Shown piece after piece: positions 34,602 to 43,768 of a stretch of DNA of 64,000 nucleotides (position 1 is the stretch's first letter; each line of letters starts with the position of its first letter). Position numbers and translations under genes: made by a program. Source of the DNA: Nakamurella sp040546275 (GTDB lineage Bacteria > Actinomycetota > Actinomycetes > Mycobacteriales > Nakamurellaceae); the NCBI RefSeq assembly GCF_040546275.1, contig NZ_JBEPNO010000013.1, positions 103,792 to 167,791 on the forward strand, read 5' to 3'. Under the pieces are notes generated by a model. It worked only from the letters and a program-made list of their open reading frames with translations. It was not told the origin of the DNA and ran no database searches.

Positions 34602-34619
34602 CGTAGATGGGAGGACGAC

Positions 34620-34808
34620 ATGACCGGAACCCTGGCCATTCCCGCAGCACTCACCGCAGCAGACCGTTGCGACCGGTGTGGAGCCGCAGCGGCGGTAAGA
34701 GCGGTACTTCCCAAGGGCGGCGAGCTGCTGTTCTGCGCCCACCACGCACGCGAGCACTCCGCGCGCCTCGAAGAGTTGGCCGCGAGCCTCTACCGCGCCG
34801 AGAACTGA
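34620..34808 (+). CDS. DUF7455 small protein, zinc-ribbon-like
   Basis: 62-residue protein of the Rv2708c type. After a short leader it has CDRCGAAAAVRAVLP and later LLFCAHHAREH, a CxxC...CxxH set likely to bind zinc. Function is unknown. ATG 34620 has GGGAGGA 5 nt upstream. It keeps its position in the sigA-sigB neighbourhood. It is preceded by an inverted repeat, an ECF-like promoter and a hairpin. Confidence 0.88.
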   Translation: MTGTLAIPAALTAADRCDRCGAAAAVRAVLPKGGELLFCAHHAREHSARLEELAASLYRAEN

Positions 34809-34869
34809 ACACTCCGGCGTTCCGTCCGGCTCGGGCCGGCGGGCACCAGTAGTCCTCCGCTCAGGGGCG

Positions 34870-34885
34870 GACCGCCACGGCGGTC
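34870..34885 (+). terminator. terminator-like hairpin after DUF7455 gene
   Basis: GACCGCC and GGCGGTC flank a 2-nt centre, with CTTTTT about 11 nt further on. The remainder of the 328-bp gap (34809-35136) shows no gene. Confidence 0.5.
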
Positions 34886-35136
34886 TGCTCCTGCTGCTTT
34901 TTCTCCGGCCGTACCACTCCCTCCAATCCCCCGTTGCATCCGATCTGGTTCCCGGTGTGACCCACCAATGGCCCGGATGGACGTGTTTGCGTGCTCAAGA
35001 CCCGGTACACGGGTCTGCCCGCCACCCAGACCGAGACCAGGCAGGTTTCGACGCGGGCAGTGCGGATGCGGAATGATGGACGGGCCCGGTCCGTGCCGGG
35101 TAGTTCTCACCGCCCGGCCCGAGAGGTGTTCCGACG

Positions 35137-35709
35137 ATGTCCGCCCCACCCGAACATGCCGGCGGTCGCCGCGTTGCTCCTGCCCCGGTTGCTCGTGGGG
35201 TGTCGTGGCCGATCACGAGCGATGTCGGACCCCGTCCGCCGCGGGCAGACGCCTTCGCCGCATTCCTGACGTTCCTCGCCGGCGCCGCCGGGCTGGCACA
35301 GATCTTCCTCTCGTGGAGTTCCACGGTCACCGGTGTTGGCCTGCAGGACGCGAACGGCGGCATCACCGGCTGGGAGCGCTACCAGGCCGCCCGCGCCGCC
35401 GGCTCCCTGTCCGTGCGGGACACCGTCACCGCCTTCTCCGTGGTCGGCACCGCGATGGCCGGTGCTGCGCTCATCCTGCTGGCGCTGGCCATGCTGACCC
35501 CGATCGACCACCGCCCGCTCGGAACGGTCACGCTGGTGTTGTCGCTGGTGTCCCTCGGCGGCGCCGGGTGGTGGCTCGTTCGGGGCCACCACACCTTCAA
35601 CCAGTCGATCGGCGACCTGTTCTCCGCGGCGGGGCCCGGTTGGTACCTCTTCCTCGTCGCCGGTCCGGTCGGCATCGTCGGCGCGGCCAAAGCCATCGCC
35701 ACCGGCTGA
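35137..35709 (+). CDS. hypothetical four-helix membrane protein
   Basis: 190-residue protein with a Pro/Arg-rich cytoplasmic start and four predicted membrane helices, at about residues 40-62, 98-120, 127-148 and 166-187. The first loop is the longest (FLSWSSTVTGVGLQDANGGI and onward). No family is recognised with certainty. ATG 35137 has GAGAGG about 10 nt upstream. It stands alone between the DUF7455 gene and nadE. Confidence 0.72.
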   Translation: MSAPPEHAGGRRVAPAPVARGVSWPITSDVGPRPPRADAFAAFLTFLAGAAGLAQIFLSWSSTVTGVGLQDANGGITGWERYQAARAAGSLSVRDTVTAFSVVGTAMAGAALILLALAMLTPIDHRPLGTVTLVLSLVSLGGAGWWLVRGHHTFNQSIGDLFSAAGPGWYLFLVAGPVGIVGAAKAIATG

Positions 35710-35802
35710 AGGTCCGGCGGTAGGTCCGGCCCAGCAGGTCCGGCCCTTGCCATGGCTGTCAGGCCGACACCCCGCCACCAGCACCGACCCTGTGGCATTG
35801 CG

Positions 35803-35808
35803 TAGGGT
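35803..35808 (+). promoter_or_regulatory. -10 box TAGGGT, leaderless start of nadE
   Basis: TAGGGT is followed by 6 nt and then GTG 35815. There is no ribosome site. Confidence 0.55.
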
Positions 35809-35814
35809 CGATGT

Positions 35815-37908
35815 GTGTCGTCGAGCCCTGAAATCGTCCCCGTCGAGCAGCCCGGTTCGCACCCGTCGGCGTTCGATTCGCTGTACCGCCACGGTTTCGC
35901 CCGGGTCGCCGCCTGCACCATGCCGTCCCGGATCGCCGACCCTGCGGTGAACGCCGCCACCGTCCTCGACATCGCACGGGACTGCGACGCACAGGGGGTC
36001 GCGGTCGCCCTGTTCCCCGAACTGGCGCTGTCCGGCTATGCCATCGACGACCTGCTCGGGCAGGACGTGCTGGTGGACGCCGTGTCCGAGGCGGTGGCGA
36101 CGGTGGTGGAGGCCTCGGTCGACCTGCTGCCGGTGCTGGTGGTCGGCGCACCGGTCCGCCACCGGGCGCGGTTGTTCAACGTCGCGCTGGTCATCCACCG
36201 AGGCGTCCTGCTCGGCGTGGTACCGAAGATCCACCTGCCGAACTATCGGGAGTTCTACGAACGGCGACAGTTCGCCTCGGGCGACGGAGTGACGGGTCAG
36301 CAGATCACCGTCGGCGGGCACACAGCCCCGTTCGGAATCGAGAACCTCTTCACCGCAACGGATGTGCCAGGCCTGAGCATCGGCGTCGAGATCTGCGAGG
36401 ACATGTTCGTCCCGGTACCGCCGTCCAGCGGGCTCGCGCTGGCCGGCGCCAGCGTGCTGCTGAACCCGTCCGGCAGCCCCATCACCATCGGTCGCGCCGA
36501 CACCCGCAGCCTGCTGTGCCGCTCGCAGTCGATCCGGTGCCTGTCCGCCTACCTCTACGCCGCCGCCGGCCAGGGTGAGTCGACCACCGACCTGAGCTGG
36601 GACGGGCAGACCAGCATCTTCGAGAACGGTGCCCTTCTCGCCTCCGGCAAGCGGTTCGCGGGCGGCGCCGTGATCACCGTCGCGGACGTCGACCTCGACC
36701 TCCTGCGGCAGGAGCGGGCCCGGATGGGCACGTTCGAGGACAACCGACGCGCGAACGCGAATGGTGTTGTCCACCAGGACATCCCGTTCACCCTGGCACC
36801 GCCGGACGGCGATCTCGGACTGCTTCGGGAGGTCGAGCGGTTCCCGTTCGTCCCGGCCGACCCCGACCGGCTGGCCCAGGACTGCTACGAGGCCTACAAC
36901 ATCCAGGTCGACGGGCTGATCCAGCGCCTGCGGGCGACCAGGACCAGCAAGGTGGTGATCGGTGTTTCCGGCGGGCTCGACTCGACCCACGCGCTGATCG
37001 TCGCCGCTCGCGCGATGGACCTGATGGGGTTGCCGCGCACCAACGTGCTCGGGTTCACCATGCCGGGCTTCGCCACCAGCGACGGCACGAAGTCGAACGC
37101 GCACGCCCTGATGAACTCGCTCGAGATCACCGCTGCCGAGATCGACATCCGGCCCGCGGCAAGGCAACTGCTGTCCGACCTCGGGCATCCGTTCGCCCGC
37201 GGCGAGGAGGTCTACGACGTCACCTTCGAGAACGTGCAGGCCGGCCTGCGGACCGACTACCTGTTCCGGCTGGCCAACTCCCGCGGCGGGATCGTGCTCG
37301 GTACCGGGGACCTCTCGGAGCTGGCGCTCGGGTGGAGCACCTACGGCGTCGGCGACCAGATGTCTCACTACAACGTCAATTCCGGCGTCCCGAAGACGCT
37401 GATCCAGCACCTGATCCGCTGGGTCGGCGGGAACGGTGACTTCACTCCGGAGGTCGGGGTGATCCTGCGCTCGATCCTGTCCACCGAGATCTCGCCGGAG
37501 CTGATCCCGGTGAAGGAGGGCGCGCGACCGCAGAGTACGGAGGCCTCGATCGGGCCATACGAGCTCCAGGATTTTACCCTGTTCTACGTGCTGCGGTTCG
37601 GCTTCCGACCGTCCAAGATCGCCTTCCTGGCCCGTCACGCCTGGTCCGATGTGGCGGCCGGCGACTGGCCGGTCGGGTTCCCGGAGGACCGGCGACGGGC
37701 CTACGACCTGACGGAGATCCGCCGGTGGCTGGTCGTCTTCGTCGGCCGCTTCTTCGGGTTCGCGCAGTTCAAGCGATCGGCGATGCCCAACGGCCCCAAG
37801 GTGTCTGCCGGTGGATCACTGAGTCCCCGCGGCGACTGGCGGGCGCCGTCCGACGGGAACGCCACGGTCTGGCTGGACGAGATCGAGCGGAACGTCCCGC
37901 CGGCCTGA
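35815..37908 (+). CDS. nadE: glutamine-dependent NAD+ synthetase
   Basis: Last step of NAD biosynthesis: amidation of nicotinate adenine dinucleotide with ammonia from glutamine. The 697 residues hold both domains. The N-terminal nitrilase-type glutaminase has the catalytic triad E69 (FPEL), K138 (VPKIHLPN) and C194 (EICEDM), and the C-terminal synthetase has the ATP pyrophosphatase loop SGGLDST starting at S385. Size and order agree with the mycobacterial glutamine-dependent enzyme. The GTG start sits 6 nt after TAGGGT. It is convergent with the helicase gene. Confidence 0.95.
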   Translation: MSSSPEIVPVEQPGSHPSAFDSLYRHGFARVAACTMPSRIADPAVNAATVLDIARDCDAQGVAVALFPELALSGYAIDDLLGQDVLVDAVSEAVATVVEASVDLLPVLVVGAPVRHRARLFNVALVIHRGVLLGVVPKIHLPNYREFYERRQFASGDGVTGQQITVGGHTAPFGIENLFTATDVPGLSIGVEICEDMFVPVPPSSGLALAGASVLLNPSGSPITIGRADTRSLLCRSQSIRCLSAYLYAAAGQGESTTDLSWDGQTSIFENGALLASGKRFAGGAVITVADVDLDLLRQERARMGTFEDNRRANANGVVHQDIPFTLAPPDGDLGLLREVERFPFVPADPDRLAQDCYEAYNIQVDGLIQRLRATRTSKVVIGVSGGLDSTHALIVAARAMDLMGLPRTNVLGFTMPGFATSDGTKSNAHALMNSLEITAAEIDIRPAARQLLSDLGHPFARGEEVYDVTFENVQAGLRTDYLFRLANSRGGIVLGTGDLSELALGWSTYGVGDQMSHYNVNSGVPKTLIQHLIRWVGGNGDFTPEVGVILRSILSTEISPELIPVKEGARPQSTEASIGPYELQDFTLFYVLRFGFRPSKIAFLARHAWSDVAAGDWPVGFPEDRRRAYDLTEIRRWLVVFVGRFFGFAQFKRSAMPNGPKVSAGGSLSPRGDWRAPSDGNATVWLDEIERNVPPA

Positions 37909-37917
37909 CACGACGCA

Positions 37918-37943
37918 GAGCAGGCCGAATTTCCTACCTGCTC
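37918..37943. terminator. weak hairpin between nadE and helicase genes
   Basis: GAGCAGG and CCTGCTC are separated by 12 nt between the two convergent genes. The stem is short, without a T tract. Confidence 0.35.
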
Positions 37944-37972
37944 GGGCCCCGCGGGTCGGAAGTCGTCCAACC

Positions 37973-39739
37973 TCAGAGCATGCCCAACAGGTGGTCACGG
38001 CGTCGCTCGAGCACCTCGGCGGCCGCAGCGGCCGACGGCGGGCCGGGGACGGCGCGGCGGATCTGCGAGTGCACCTGCGCGTGCGGTGACCCGGTGCGGG
38101 CGGCTACCCGGCCGACCAGCTGGTTGACCTCGCGGCGGAGCTCCGCCGCGGCACGCCAGCCGGCGTGCCCGTCCGAGAGCCCGTCGGCGTTCGGGACGAC
38201 GACGGCGCCCTCGATGCCGAACAGGTCCGGCCCGCCGAGCTGGTGGTTGCGCGCGGCGGTGTCGACCCGGCGTCGCAGGTCCGAGTCGCGGCGGGCGAGC
38301 ACCGCGGCGGTCTGCTCGGCGGTGAGCAGTCCGGGGAGGCCGAGGTAGGCCTCGTCGTCCTCGCTGACGGGGCCGCCGACGAGCGGCGCTGCGGTCACCG
38401 CACGACCGGAGTGCAACACGTGCGCGAATTCAGCCTGCGAGTCGAGCATCTCGAACTCGGACACCTCGCGCTCGGCCGGCTCCGGCGCAGGCATGTCGAG
38501 GGCCATTTCGTCGTCATCTGTGCCCTTGGGCGGCGGCGCCATCACGTAGTTGCGGTCGATCTCCATCTCGGCAGCCAACGTCAGGAGCGGCCGGACGGCC
38601 GGTAGGAAGACGGTGGCGGATTCGTTGATGCCGCGCGCACGAACCACGCGGCCGACGGCCTGCGCGAAGAACAGCGGCGTCCGGTAGCTCGTCATCCAGG
38701 CCAGGCAGGCGGCCCGCGGGACGTCGACGCCCTCGGAGATCATCCGCACGCAGACCGCGATCCGGCGCGTGGAGGTACGGAACTCCTCGATCTTCTTCGA
38801 GGCCTTGGGGTCGTCGGACAAAATCAGCATCGGCTGCTCGCCGGTCAGCCGTTTGACCACCCCGGCGTACGCCCTGGCGTCGTCCTGGTCGCTGGCCAGG
38901 ACCAGGCCGGCGGCGTCGGGCATCCCGGTGGCACGCAGGTGGGTGATCCGCTCGTCCATCGCGGCGATGACGTGCGGCACCCAGCCACCCGACGGGTCGA
39001 GGGCCGTCTTCCAGGCCGCGGCCTCGACCGACTTGGTACCGGCGTCGGTCAGCGAGGCGGCGACCACCTCACCGGCGTTGTTCCGCCAGCGGGAGACACC
39101 GGTGTAGGCGGCGAACACCACCGGGCGGACCACGGTGTCGGCCAGCGCCTGCCGGTACCCGTAGGTGTAATTGGCGATCGAGCGCAGCAGGTCGCCGTCC
39201 ATCTCGTATCCGACGAACGGGATGCGCTCGTCGGCGCGGGTCCGGAACGGGGTACCCGTCAGCGACAGCCGCCGGTGCACGTCGGCGAAGGCCTCGGCGA
39301 TCGCCTCGCCCCAGCTGAGACCGTCACCGGCGTGGTGAATCTCGTCGAGGATCACCAGCGAGCGCTTCCGGCCGGATCTGGCGGCGTGGATGATCGGCCG
39401 GCCGGCCACCTGCGCGTACGTCGTGACGTATCCGTGCGCCCCGTCCGGCACCGGACCCTGCGCGTTCGTCATCGTCGGGTCGAGGGTCAGGCCGACCGCC
39501 GCGGCGGCGTCGGCCCACTGCGTCCGGAGATGGTCGGTCGGCGCCACCACGATGATGCGGTCGACCACCCGGCTGATCAGCAGCCGACCGGCGACGGCGA
39601 GGGCGAACGTGGTCTTGCCGGCGCCCGGGGTGGCGGTGACCAGGAAATCCCTGGTGCCGGCCGCCTCGTAGGAGGCCAACGCCTCCTGCTGCCAGGCACG
39701 CAGACGCGAGGGATCCACGCCGATCGGGACGAAGGCCAT
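37973..39739 (-). CDS. superfamily 2 DEAH-type helicase
   Basis: 588-residue helicase of the SSL2/type III restriction-like group. Motif I is ATPGAGKTT (36-44), motif II DEIHHA near residue 131, and motif III SLTGTPF. The C-terminal domain contains AVGRVVRARG (motif VI). About 150 C-terminal residues of unknown function follow. ATG 39739, with GGGGGAG about 8 nt upstream, gives a compact protein; an in-frame extension to 40666 runs through the divergent gene and is not real. Cellular role (repair or RNA) cannot be fixed. Confidence 0.88.
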   Translation of the reverse strand: MAFVPIGVDPSRLRAWQQEALASYEAAGTRDFLVTATPGAGKTTFALAVAGRLLISRVVDRIIVVAPTDHLRTQWADAAAAVGLTLDPTMTNAQGPVPDGAHGYVTTYAQVAGRPIIHAARSGRKRSLVILDEIHHAGDGLSWGEAIAEAFADVHRRLSLTGTPFRTRADERIPFVGYEMDGDLLRSIANYTYGYRQALADTVVRPVVFAAYTGVSRWRNNAGEVVAASLTDAGTKSVEAAAWKTALDPSGGWVPHVIAAMDERITHLRATGMPDAAGLVLASDQDDARAYAGVVKRLTGEQPMLILSDDPKASKKIEEFRTSTRRIAVCVRMISEGVDVPRAACLAWMTSYRTPLFFAQAVGRVVRARGINESATVFLPAVRPLLTLAAEMEIDRNYVMAPPPKGTDDDEMALDMPAPEPAEREVSEFEMLDSQAEFAHVLHSGRAVTAAPLVGGPVSEDDEAYLGLPGLLTAEQTAAVLARRDSDLRRRVDTAARNHQLGGPDLFGIEGAVVVPNADGLSDGHAGWRAAAELRREVNQLVGRVAARTGSPHAQVHSQIRRAVPGPPSAAAAAEVLERRRDHLLGML

Positions 39740-39934
39740 GACCTGCTCCCCCACCCGTCGCTCTCGAACCGATCCGAACACCGCGCCGGGGTCGAACACC
39801 GGTCCGGTCGAGGCTACCGGCGCCCCCCGACAATCGCCGCCACCGCACGCCGACGGCGCAAGAAGTGTCACAACTTCGTCGCGTTCTGGGATGTCCTTTC
39901 CCGCAACCGGGCGGCGAACAGGCATGCTCGGGGG

Positions 39935-41200
39935 GTGAGAAGTGCCAGCCACTCTGAGGACGAGCGGAGACAACTCCCTCGCCGGCCGCCCGCGCAGTCC
40001 TTGCACGCCGTCTCCGGCCAGGTCGCCGGTCCGGCGCAGGATCGCCGTGAGCAGTTCGATCAGCGCGAGCAGTTCGATCAACCCGCCAACGGCGCGCCTG
40101 TCAACGGCTCGTCGACGAGCGCCACCGTGGCCATCCACTTCGCGCAACCCGATCCCGGTCACCAGGCCCCCTCGCCGGCCGACAACCTGACCGTTCCCTG
40201 GCATCGGCACGCCACCGGGCCATTGGTTCGCGAGAGCGTCACCCCGGTCGATCCGGGCACCGTCGTCCGGGTGCGGCATCGCTGGCGCAAGGTCGCCGGC
40301 CGCACCTTGTCGAAGGCCTGGGCCGATTCGCTCTTCGGGATGAGCTCGCAGGCCGCCTTCTGGTCGGCGCTGTCGACTGCGCCGCTGCTGCTCGCCCTGC
40401 TCGGGTCGGTGGGCTTCGTGGCCAACTGGTTCGGACCGGACACCATCATCAAGGTGCGCGAGCAGATCGATCTGTTCCTCCGGGGCCTCTTCAACGAGGA
40501 GGTGGCGCAGAACCTGGTCGGCAAGACGGTGGACACCATCCTGAACAACGGCCAGGCCGACGTCGTCTCCGTCGGCTTCCTGATCAGCCTCTGGGCCGGG
40601 TCCTCGGCGATGAGCGCCTTCATCGAGTCGATCACCATCGCCTATGGCCAGCACGAGGTCCGCCACCCCGTGGCCGAACGGTTCTTCGCGCTCGGGCTGT
40701 ACCTCGCCGCGCTGATCGCCGGGGTGTTCCTGCTGCCCCTGCTGGCCATCGGTCCCGACGCGCTACCGCAGTTGTTCCCGGAGAACTGGCGCGAGCAGGT
40801 GCGAACCATCGTGGGGATCGCCTACTACCCCGGACTGGTCATCGGATTGGTGCTGCTGCTGACCACGTTGTACAAATTGGCCCCAAAACATCGACATGCC
40901 TGGAAACGCGGGATACCGGGCGCGCTGCTGGCTGCGCTGGTATTCCTGGTGGCCAGCTTCGGGCTCCGTTTGTACCTGGCCTACGTCTACACGCACGGAC
41001 TCACCTACGGCGCCCTTGCGGTGCCGATCACCTTCCTGCTCTTCTACTACTTCGTGGCCATGGCGATCATCATCGGAGCGCAGTTCAACAATGCGCTGCT
41101 GGAGTACTACCCGCCACGCCGCACGAAACGAGAAATTCGGCGCTGGCAGCGATACGACCCTGAGAGGCACGCTGCTGCGGCAGTCGATCCCCAGGCCTGA
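39935..41200 (+). CDS. YihY/BrkB-family membrane protein
   Basis: 421-residue protein of the YihY/virulence-factor BrkB family, matching Rv2707 in position. A hydrophilic N-terminus of about 115 residues is followed by six membrane helices, with family motifs FWSALSTAPLLLALLGSVG and PGALLAALVFLVAS. The family was once called ribonuclease BN in error; its function is unknown. GTG 39935 lies 6 nt after CATGCT, a weak -10 box, and no good ribosome site is visible. The N-terminus contains an 18-bp direct duplication. Confidence 0.85.
   Translation: MRSASHSEDERRQLPRRPPAQSLHAVSGQVAGPAQDRREQFDQREQFDQPANGAPVNGSSTSATVAIHFAQPDPGHQAPSPADNLTVPWHRHATGPLVRESVTPVDPGTVVRVRHRWRKVAGRTLSKAWADSLFGMSSQAAFWSALSTAPLLLALLGSVGFVANWFGPDTIIKVREQIDLFLRGLFNEEVAQNLVGKTVDTILNNGQADVVSVGFLISLWAGSSAMSAFIESITIAYGQHEVRHPVAERFFALGLYLAALIAGVFLLPLLAIGPDALPQLFPENWREQVRTIVGIAYYPGLVIGLVLLLTTLYKLAPKHRHAWKRGIPGALLAALVFLVASFGLRLYLAYVYTHGLTYGALAVPITFLLFYYFVAMAIIIGAQFNNALLEYYPPRRTKREIRRWQRYDPERHAAAAVDPQA
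40049..40080. repeat. 18-bp direct duplication in YihY gene
   Basis: GAGCAGTTCGATCA occurs at 40049-40062 and again at 40067-40080, encoding EQFDQREQFDQ. It keeps the reading frame. Confidence 0.85.
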
Positions 41201-41486
41201 ACTGGGCCATCCGGGTGACTTCGCCGCGTGGTGATTCGCGCAGGCAACTAGATTCTCCCAAAACCCGGCGTCGACACGGCCGCTCCTGCCATGATTGCCG
41301 CGCGAACCCCCGCTCGACCTCCACGAGATGACTCCGGCGATGTAGATCTCCGGCGATGAATGGCGCCATTCGTCGAAATTTCCCTCGCCGGCCCGACGGA
41401 TCATTGGCGCGCCTGTCCTTCCGGAGCCGAATCAATAACCAGTACGGGTCCGCAAGCCAGCCGACGTATTCCCGAAAGGATCAAAC

Positions 41487-43325
41487 ATGACGAATGCTCG
41501 GCATTTCCCGGCCCGGCGGAAGTATCTCGCCGCTGTCGGTTCGGTTCTCTGCGCGATCGGCCTGACGAGCCTGGCTGCCACCCCGGCCCAGGCGTCGGCC
41601 GTACTGTCAGCCCCTCATGTCGCTGCCCCTCATGTCGCAGCGTCTGATGTCACAGCGTCTGATGTCACAGCGTCTGATGTCACAGCGGCATCGACGCCGG
41701 CCACGTACTCACCGGTGATCGGCGGGACCTATGCCGCCCTCACCCCCGGCCGCATCCTCGACACCCGCACCGGCCTCGGTGGCCATGGTCAGGTCGGGGC
41801 CAATCAGACCGTGGACCTACAGGTCACCGGGCACGGCGGAGTCCCGGGAAGCGGAGTGGCCGCCGTCGTCATCAACGTCACGGTCACCGCACCCACTGCC
41901 GGCGGGTACATCACCGTCTACCCGTCGCACCACGGCCGCCCCTTCGCGTCGAACCTCAATTACGTGGCAGGACAGACGGTCTCGAATCTGGTGACGGTCC
42001 CGGTCGGTTCGGACGGGAAGATCCAGATGACCAGTACCTCCAGTGGGAAGGCCCAGCTCGTCGGGGATGTCCAGGGCTACTTCCGAGCCGGCCAGGTCTT
42101 CGCCCCCGGCACGTTCCACTCCCTGGCACCGGCCCGCGTCCTGGACACCCGCAACAACATCGGCGTCTCCGGCAAGGTGGCCGCCCAGGGCACCATCGGC
42201 GTCCAGGCGACCGGCCGCGGCGGTGTCCCGACCTCCGGTGTCAGCGCGGTCGTCCTGAACGTCACCGTGACCGCCCCGACCGCGTCGGGCAGTATCACGG
42301 CCTATCCGACCGGGACCTCGCGGCCTTTCGCCTCCAACCTCAACTTCGTCGCTGGGCAGACCGTGCCGAACCTGGTCATCGTTCCGGTCGGTAGCGGCGG
42401 AAAGATCGAGCTGATCAACAGTTCGGCCGGCCAGACCCACCTGATCGCCGACGTCCAGGGTTACTTCCTGGCCGGGAGCACACCCTCCACCGGTGTCTTC
42501 CGCGCCCTCGCACCGTCACGCATCCTGGACACCCGCAGCGGTCAGGGTGGTAGCCATCGCGCCGCTGCCGGCGGCGAGACCAGGATCCACGTGAACGGCC
42601 GTGGCGGGGTACCCGCCATCGGCGTGAGCGCGGTCGTGGTCAACGTGACGGCCACCGGCGCCTCGGCGTCGGGCAACCTGGTCGCCTACCCGACGGGTGT
42701 CGCCAAGCCCTACGCGTCGAACCTGAACTTCAAGGCGGCGCAGAACGTGCCCAACCTGGTCATCGTTCCGGTCGACTCATACGGCTGGATCAGCCTGAGC
42801 AACAACTCGACCGGATCCACCGACGAGATCGCCGACGTGGCCGGATATTTCATCGGCGGCGGCACGGAACCGACCATCCTCGGCCCGAACGGCTACGGTC
42901 CCTTCACGATGGGCATGACGGCGGCGCAGGCCAAGGCCGTGTACCCGCAACTCAACGTGCAGCACGCCAGCGGCAACCCGAGCGGTTGCTGGTTCGCCAC
43001 GACCGAGGGTGCCGGCTTCACCTTCAACAAGGGCACCACAGCACTGTCCTTCATCACGCCGCAGCACAACATCCGGACCGGTGACGGCATCGCGGTCGGC
43101 CAAACGGTCGGCAGCGTGCTCGACCGGTTCCCGTGGACCGGCACCAGTCCCGACTACCCCGACGTCATCAGTGCCGTCACGCAGGCCGACTCGACCAAGC
43201 CGTACCCACAGGCACGCGAGTACTGGATGACCTCGAGCGGACCTCGCGGTAGCGACGGGCAGGTGCTACGCAACGACACCATCCACACCATCAGCCTCAA
43301 CCTGAACGAGGGCTGCTTCGACTGA
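41487..43325 (+). CDS. secreted protein with three beta-rich modules
   Basis: 612-residue exported protein. A signal peptide covers about residues 1-37 (KYLAAVGSVLCAIGLTSLA, cleavage after AQA). A short spacer with a repeated SDVTA pentapeptide follows, then three modules of about 125 residues, each with ILDTRT, GVPxSGV, SNLNxVAGQTVxNLV and DVxGYF, the same modules as at the end of the RCC1 protein. The last 150 residues form a separate domain (GPFTMGMTAAQAKAVYP onward) with two cysteines, CWF and the C-terminal GCFD, that may pair. ATG 41487 has GAAAGGA about 8 nt upstream. Function unknown; cell-surface binding is a guess. Confidence 0.83.
   Translation: MTNARHFPARRKYLAAVGSVLCAIGLTSLAATPAQASAVLSAPHVAAPHVAASDVTASDVTASDVTAASTPATYSPVIGGTYAALTPGRILDTRTGLGGHGQVGANQTVDLQVTGHGGVPGSGVAAVVINVTVTAPTAGGYITVYPSHHGRPFASNLNYVAGQTVSNLVTVPVGSDGKIQMTSTSSGKAQLVGDVQGYFRAGQVFAPGTFHSLAPARVLDTRNNIGVSGKVAAQGTIGVQATGRGGVPTSGVSAVVLNVTVTAPTASGSITAYPTGTSRPFASNLNFVAGQTVPNLVIVPVGSGGKIELINSSAGQTHLIADVQGYFLAGSTPSTGVFRALAPSRILDTRSGQGGSHRAAAGGETRIHVNGRGGVPAIGVSAVVVNVTATGASASGNLVAYPTGVAKPYASNLNFKAAQNVPNLVIVPVDSYGWISLSNNSTGSTDEIADVAGYFIGGGTEPTILGPNGYGPFTMGMTAAQAKAVYPQLNVQHASGNPSGCWFATTEGAGFTFNKGTTALSFITPQHNIRTGDGIAVGQTVGSVLDRFPWTGTSPDYPDVISAVTQADSTKPYPQAREYWMTSSGPRGSDGQVLRNDTIHTISLNLNEGCFD
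41640..41684. repeat. three 15-bp tandem copies in secreted-protein gene
   Basis: GCGTCTGATGTCACA is repeated three times without gaps, encoding SDVTA units in the linker after the signal peptide. A diverged pair of related units precedes it. Confidence 0.9.
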
Positions 43326-43360
43326 TCGCGCGCTGTCGCGCTCCCGTCGTGGTTCCCTCG

Positions 43361-43394
43361 CTGCCGGCCTGCCCCATCCGGGGCGGGCCGGCAG
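43361..43394. terminator. strong bidirectional hairpin terminator
   Basis: A 15-bp stem with one G-U pair (43361-43375 with 43380-43394) and the loop ATCC lies between the convergent secreted-protein and DUF3039 genes. No T tract is needed to call it a stable hairpin. Confidence 0.75.
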
Positions 43395-43407
43395 TTCGGT
43401 GCGTGGG

Positions 43408-43650
43408 TCAGGCCTTGCCCTTGGGCATCGACTCGTAGATCTTCTTGCAGTCCGGGCAGACCGGCGAACCGGGCTTGGGGGACTTGGTGACCGGGAAGGT
43501 CTCCCCGCAGAGCGCCACCACCATGTTCCCCATCACGGCGCTCTCGGCGATCTTTGCCTTGCGCACGTAGTGGAACATCTTGGGAATGTCGTTGCCGGTG
43601 CTGTCGGTGGTCAGCTCGTCCGGCTTCTCGAGTACCTCGGTCGACGTCAT
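43408..43650 (-). CDS. DUF3039 protein, zinc-binding
   Basis: 80-residue protein matching DUF3039. H27-Y28 (MFHYVRKAKI), the CGETFPV segment and CPDCKKIYE near the end give conserved His/Cys positions likely to bind a metal. Function is unknown. ATG 43650 has AAGGA about 6 nt upstream. It is divergent from psuG. Confidence 0.88.
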   Translation of the reverse strand: MTSTEVLEKPDELTTDSTGNDIPKMFHYVRKAKIAESAVMGNMVVALCGETFPVTKSPKPGSPVCPDCKKIYESMPKGKA

Positions 43651-43768
43651 GGCTGGTCCTTCAACTGTGGGTCCGACGGATGGTCATCTCACCGCCGACC
43701 ACGACCCTTCCCGGCCTGGCGAAGAACCCGGTTTGGCACCGCGGCTCCTGCCATGATGCCATCGTCGG

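Noticed and set aside
35107..37638. long minus-strand open frame of 843 codons
   Set aside because: Antisense shadow of nadE and the hypothetical membrane gene; no recognisable motif.
39740..40666. N-terminal extension of the helicase
   Set aside because: The added 309 residues would run through the divergent YihY gene and have no domain; ATG 39739 gives a complete helicase with a ribosome site.
43752..43757. leaderless promoter for psuG (CATGAT)
   Set aside because: The distance to GTG 43769 is 11 nt, outside the 6-8 nt seen in the other cases.
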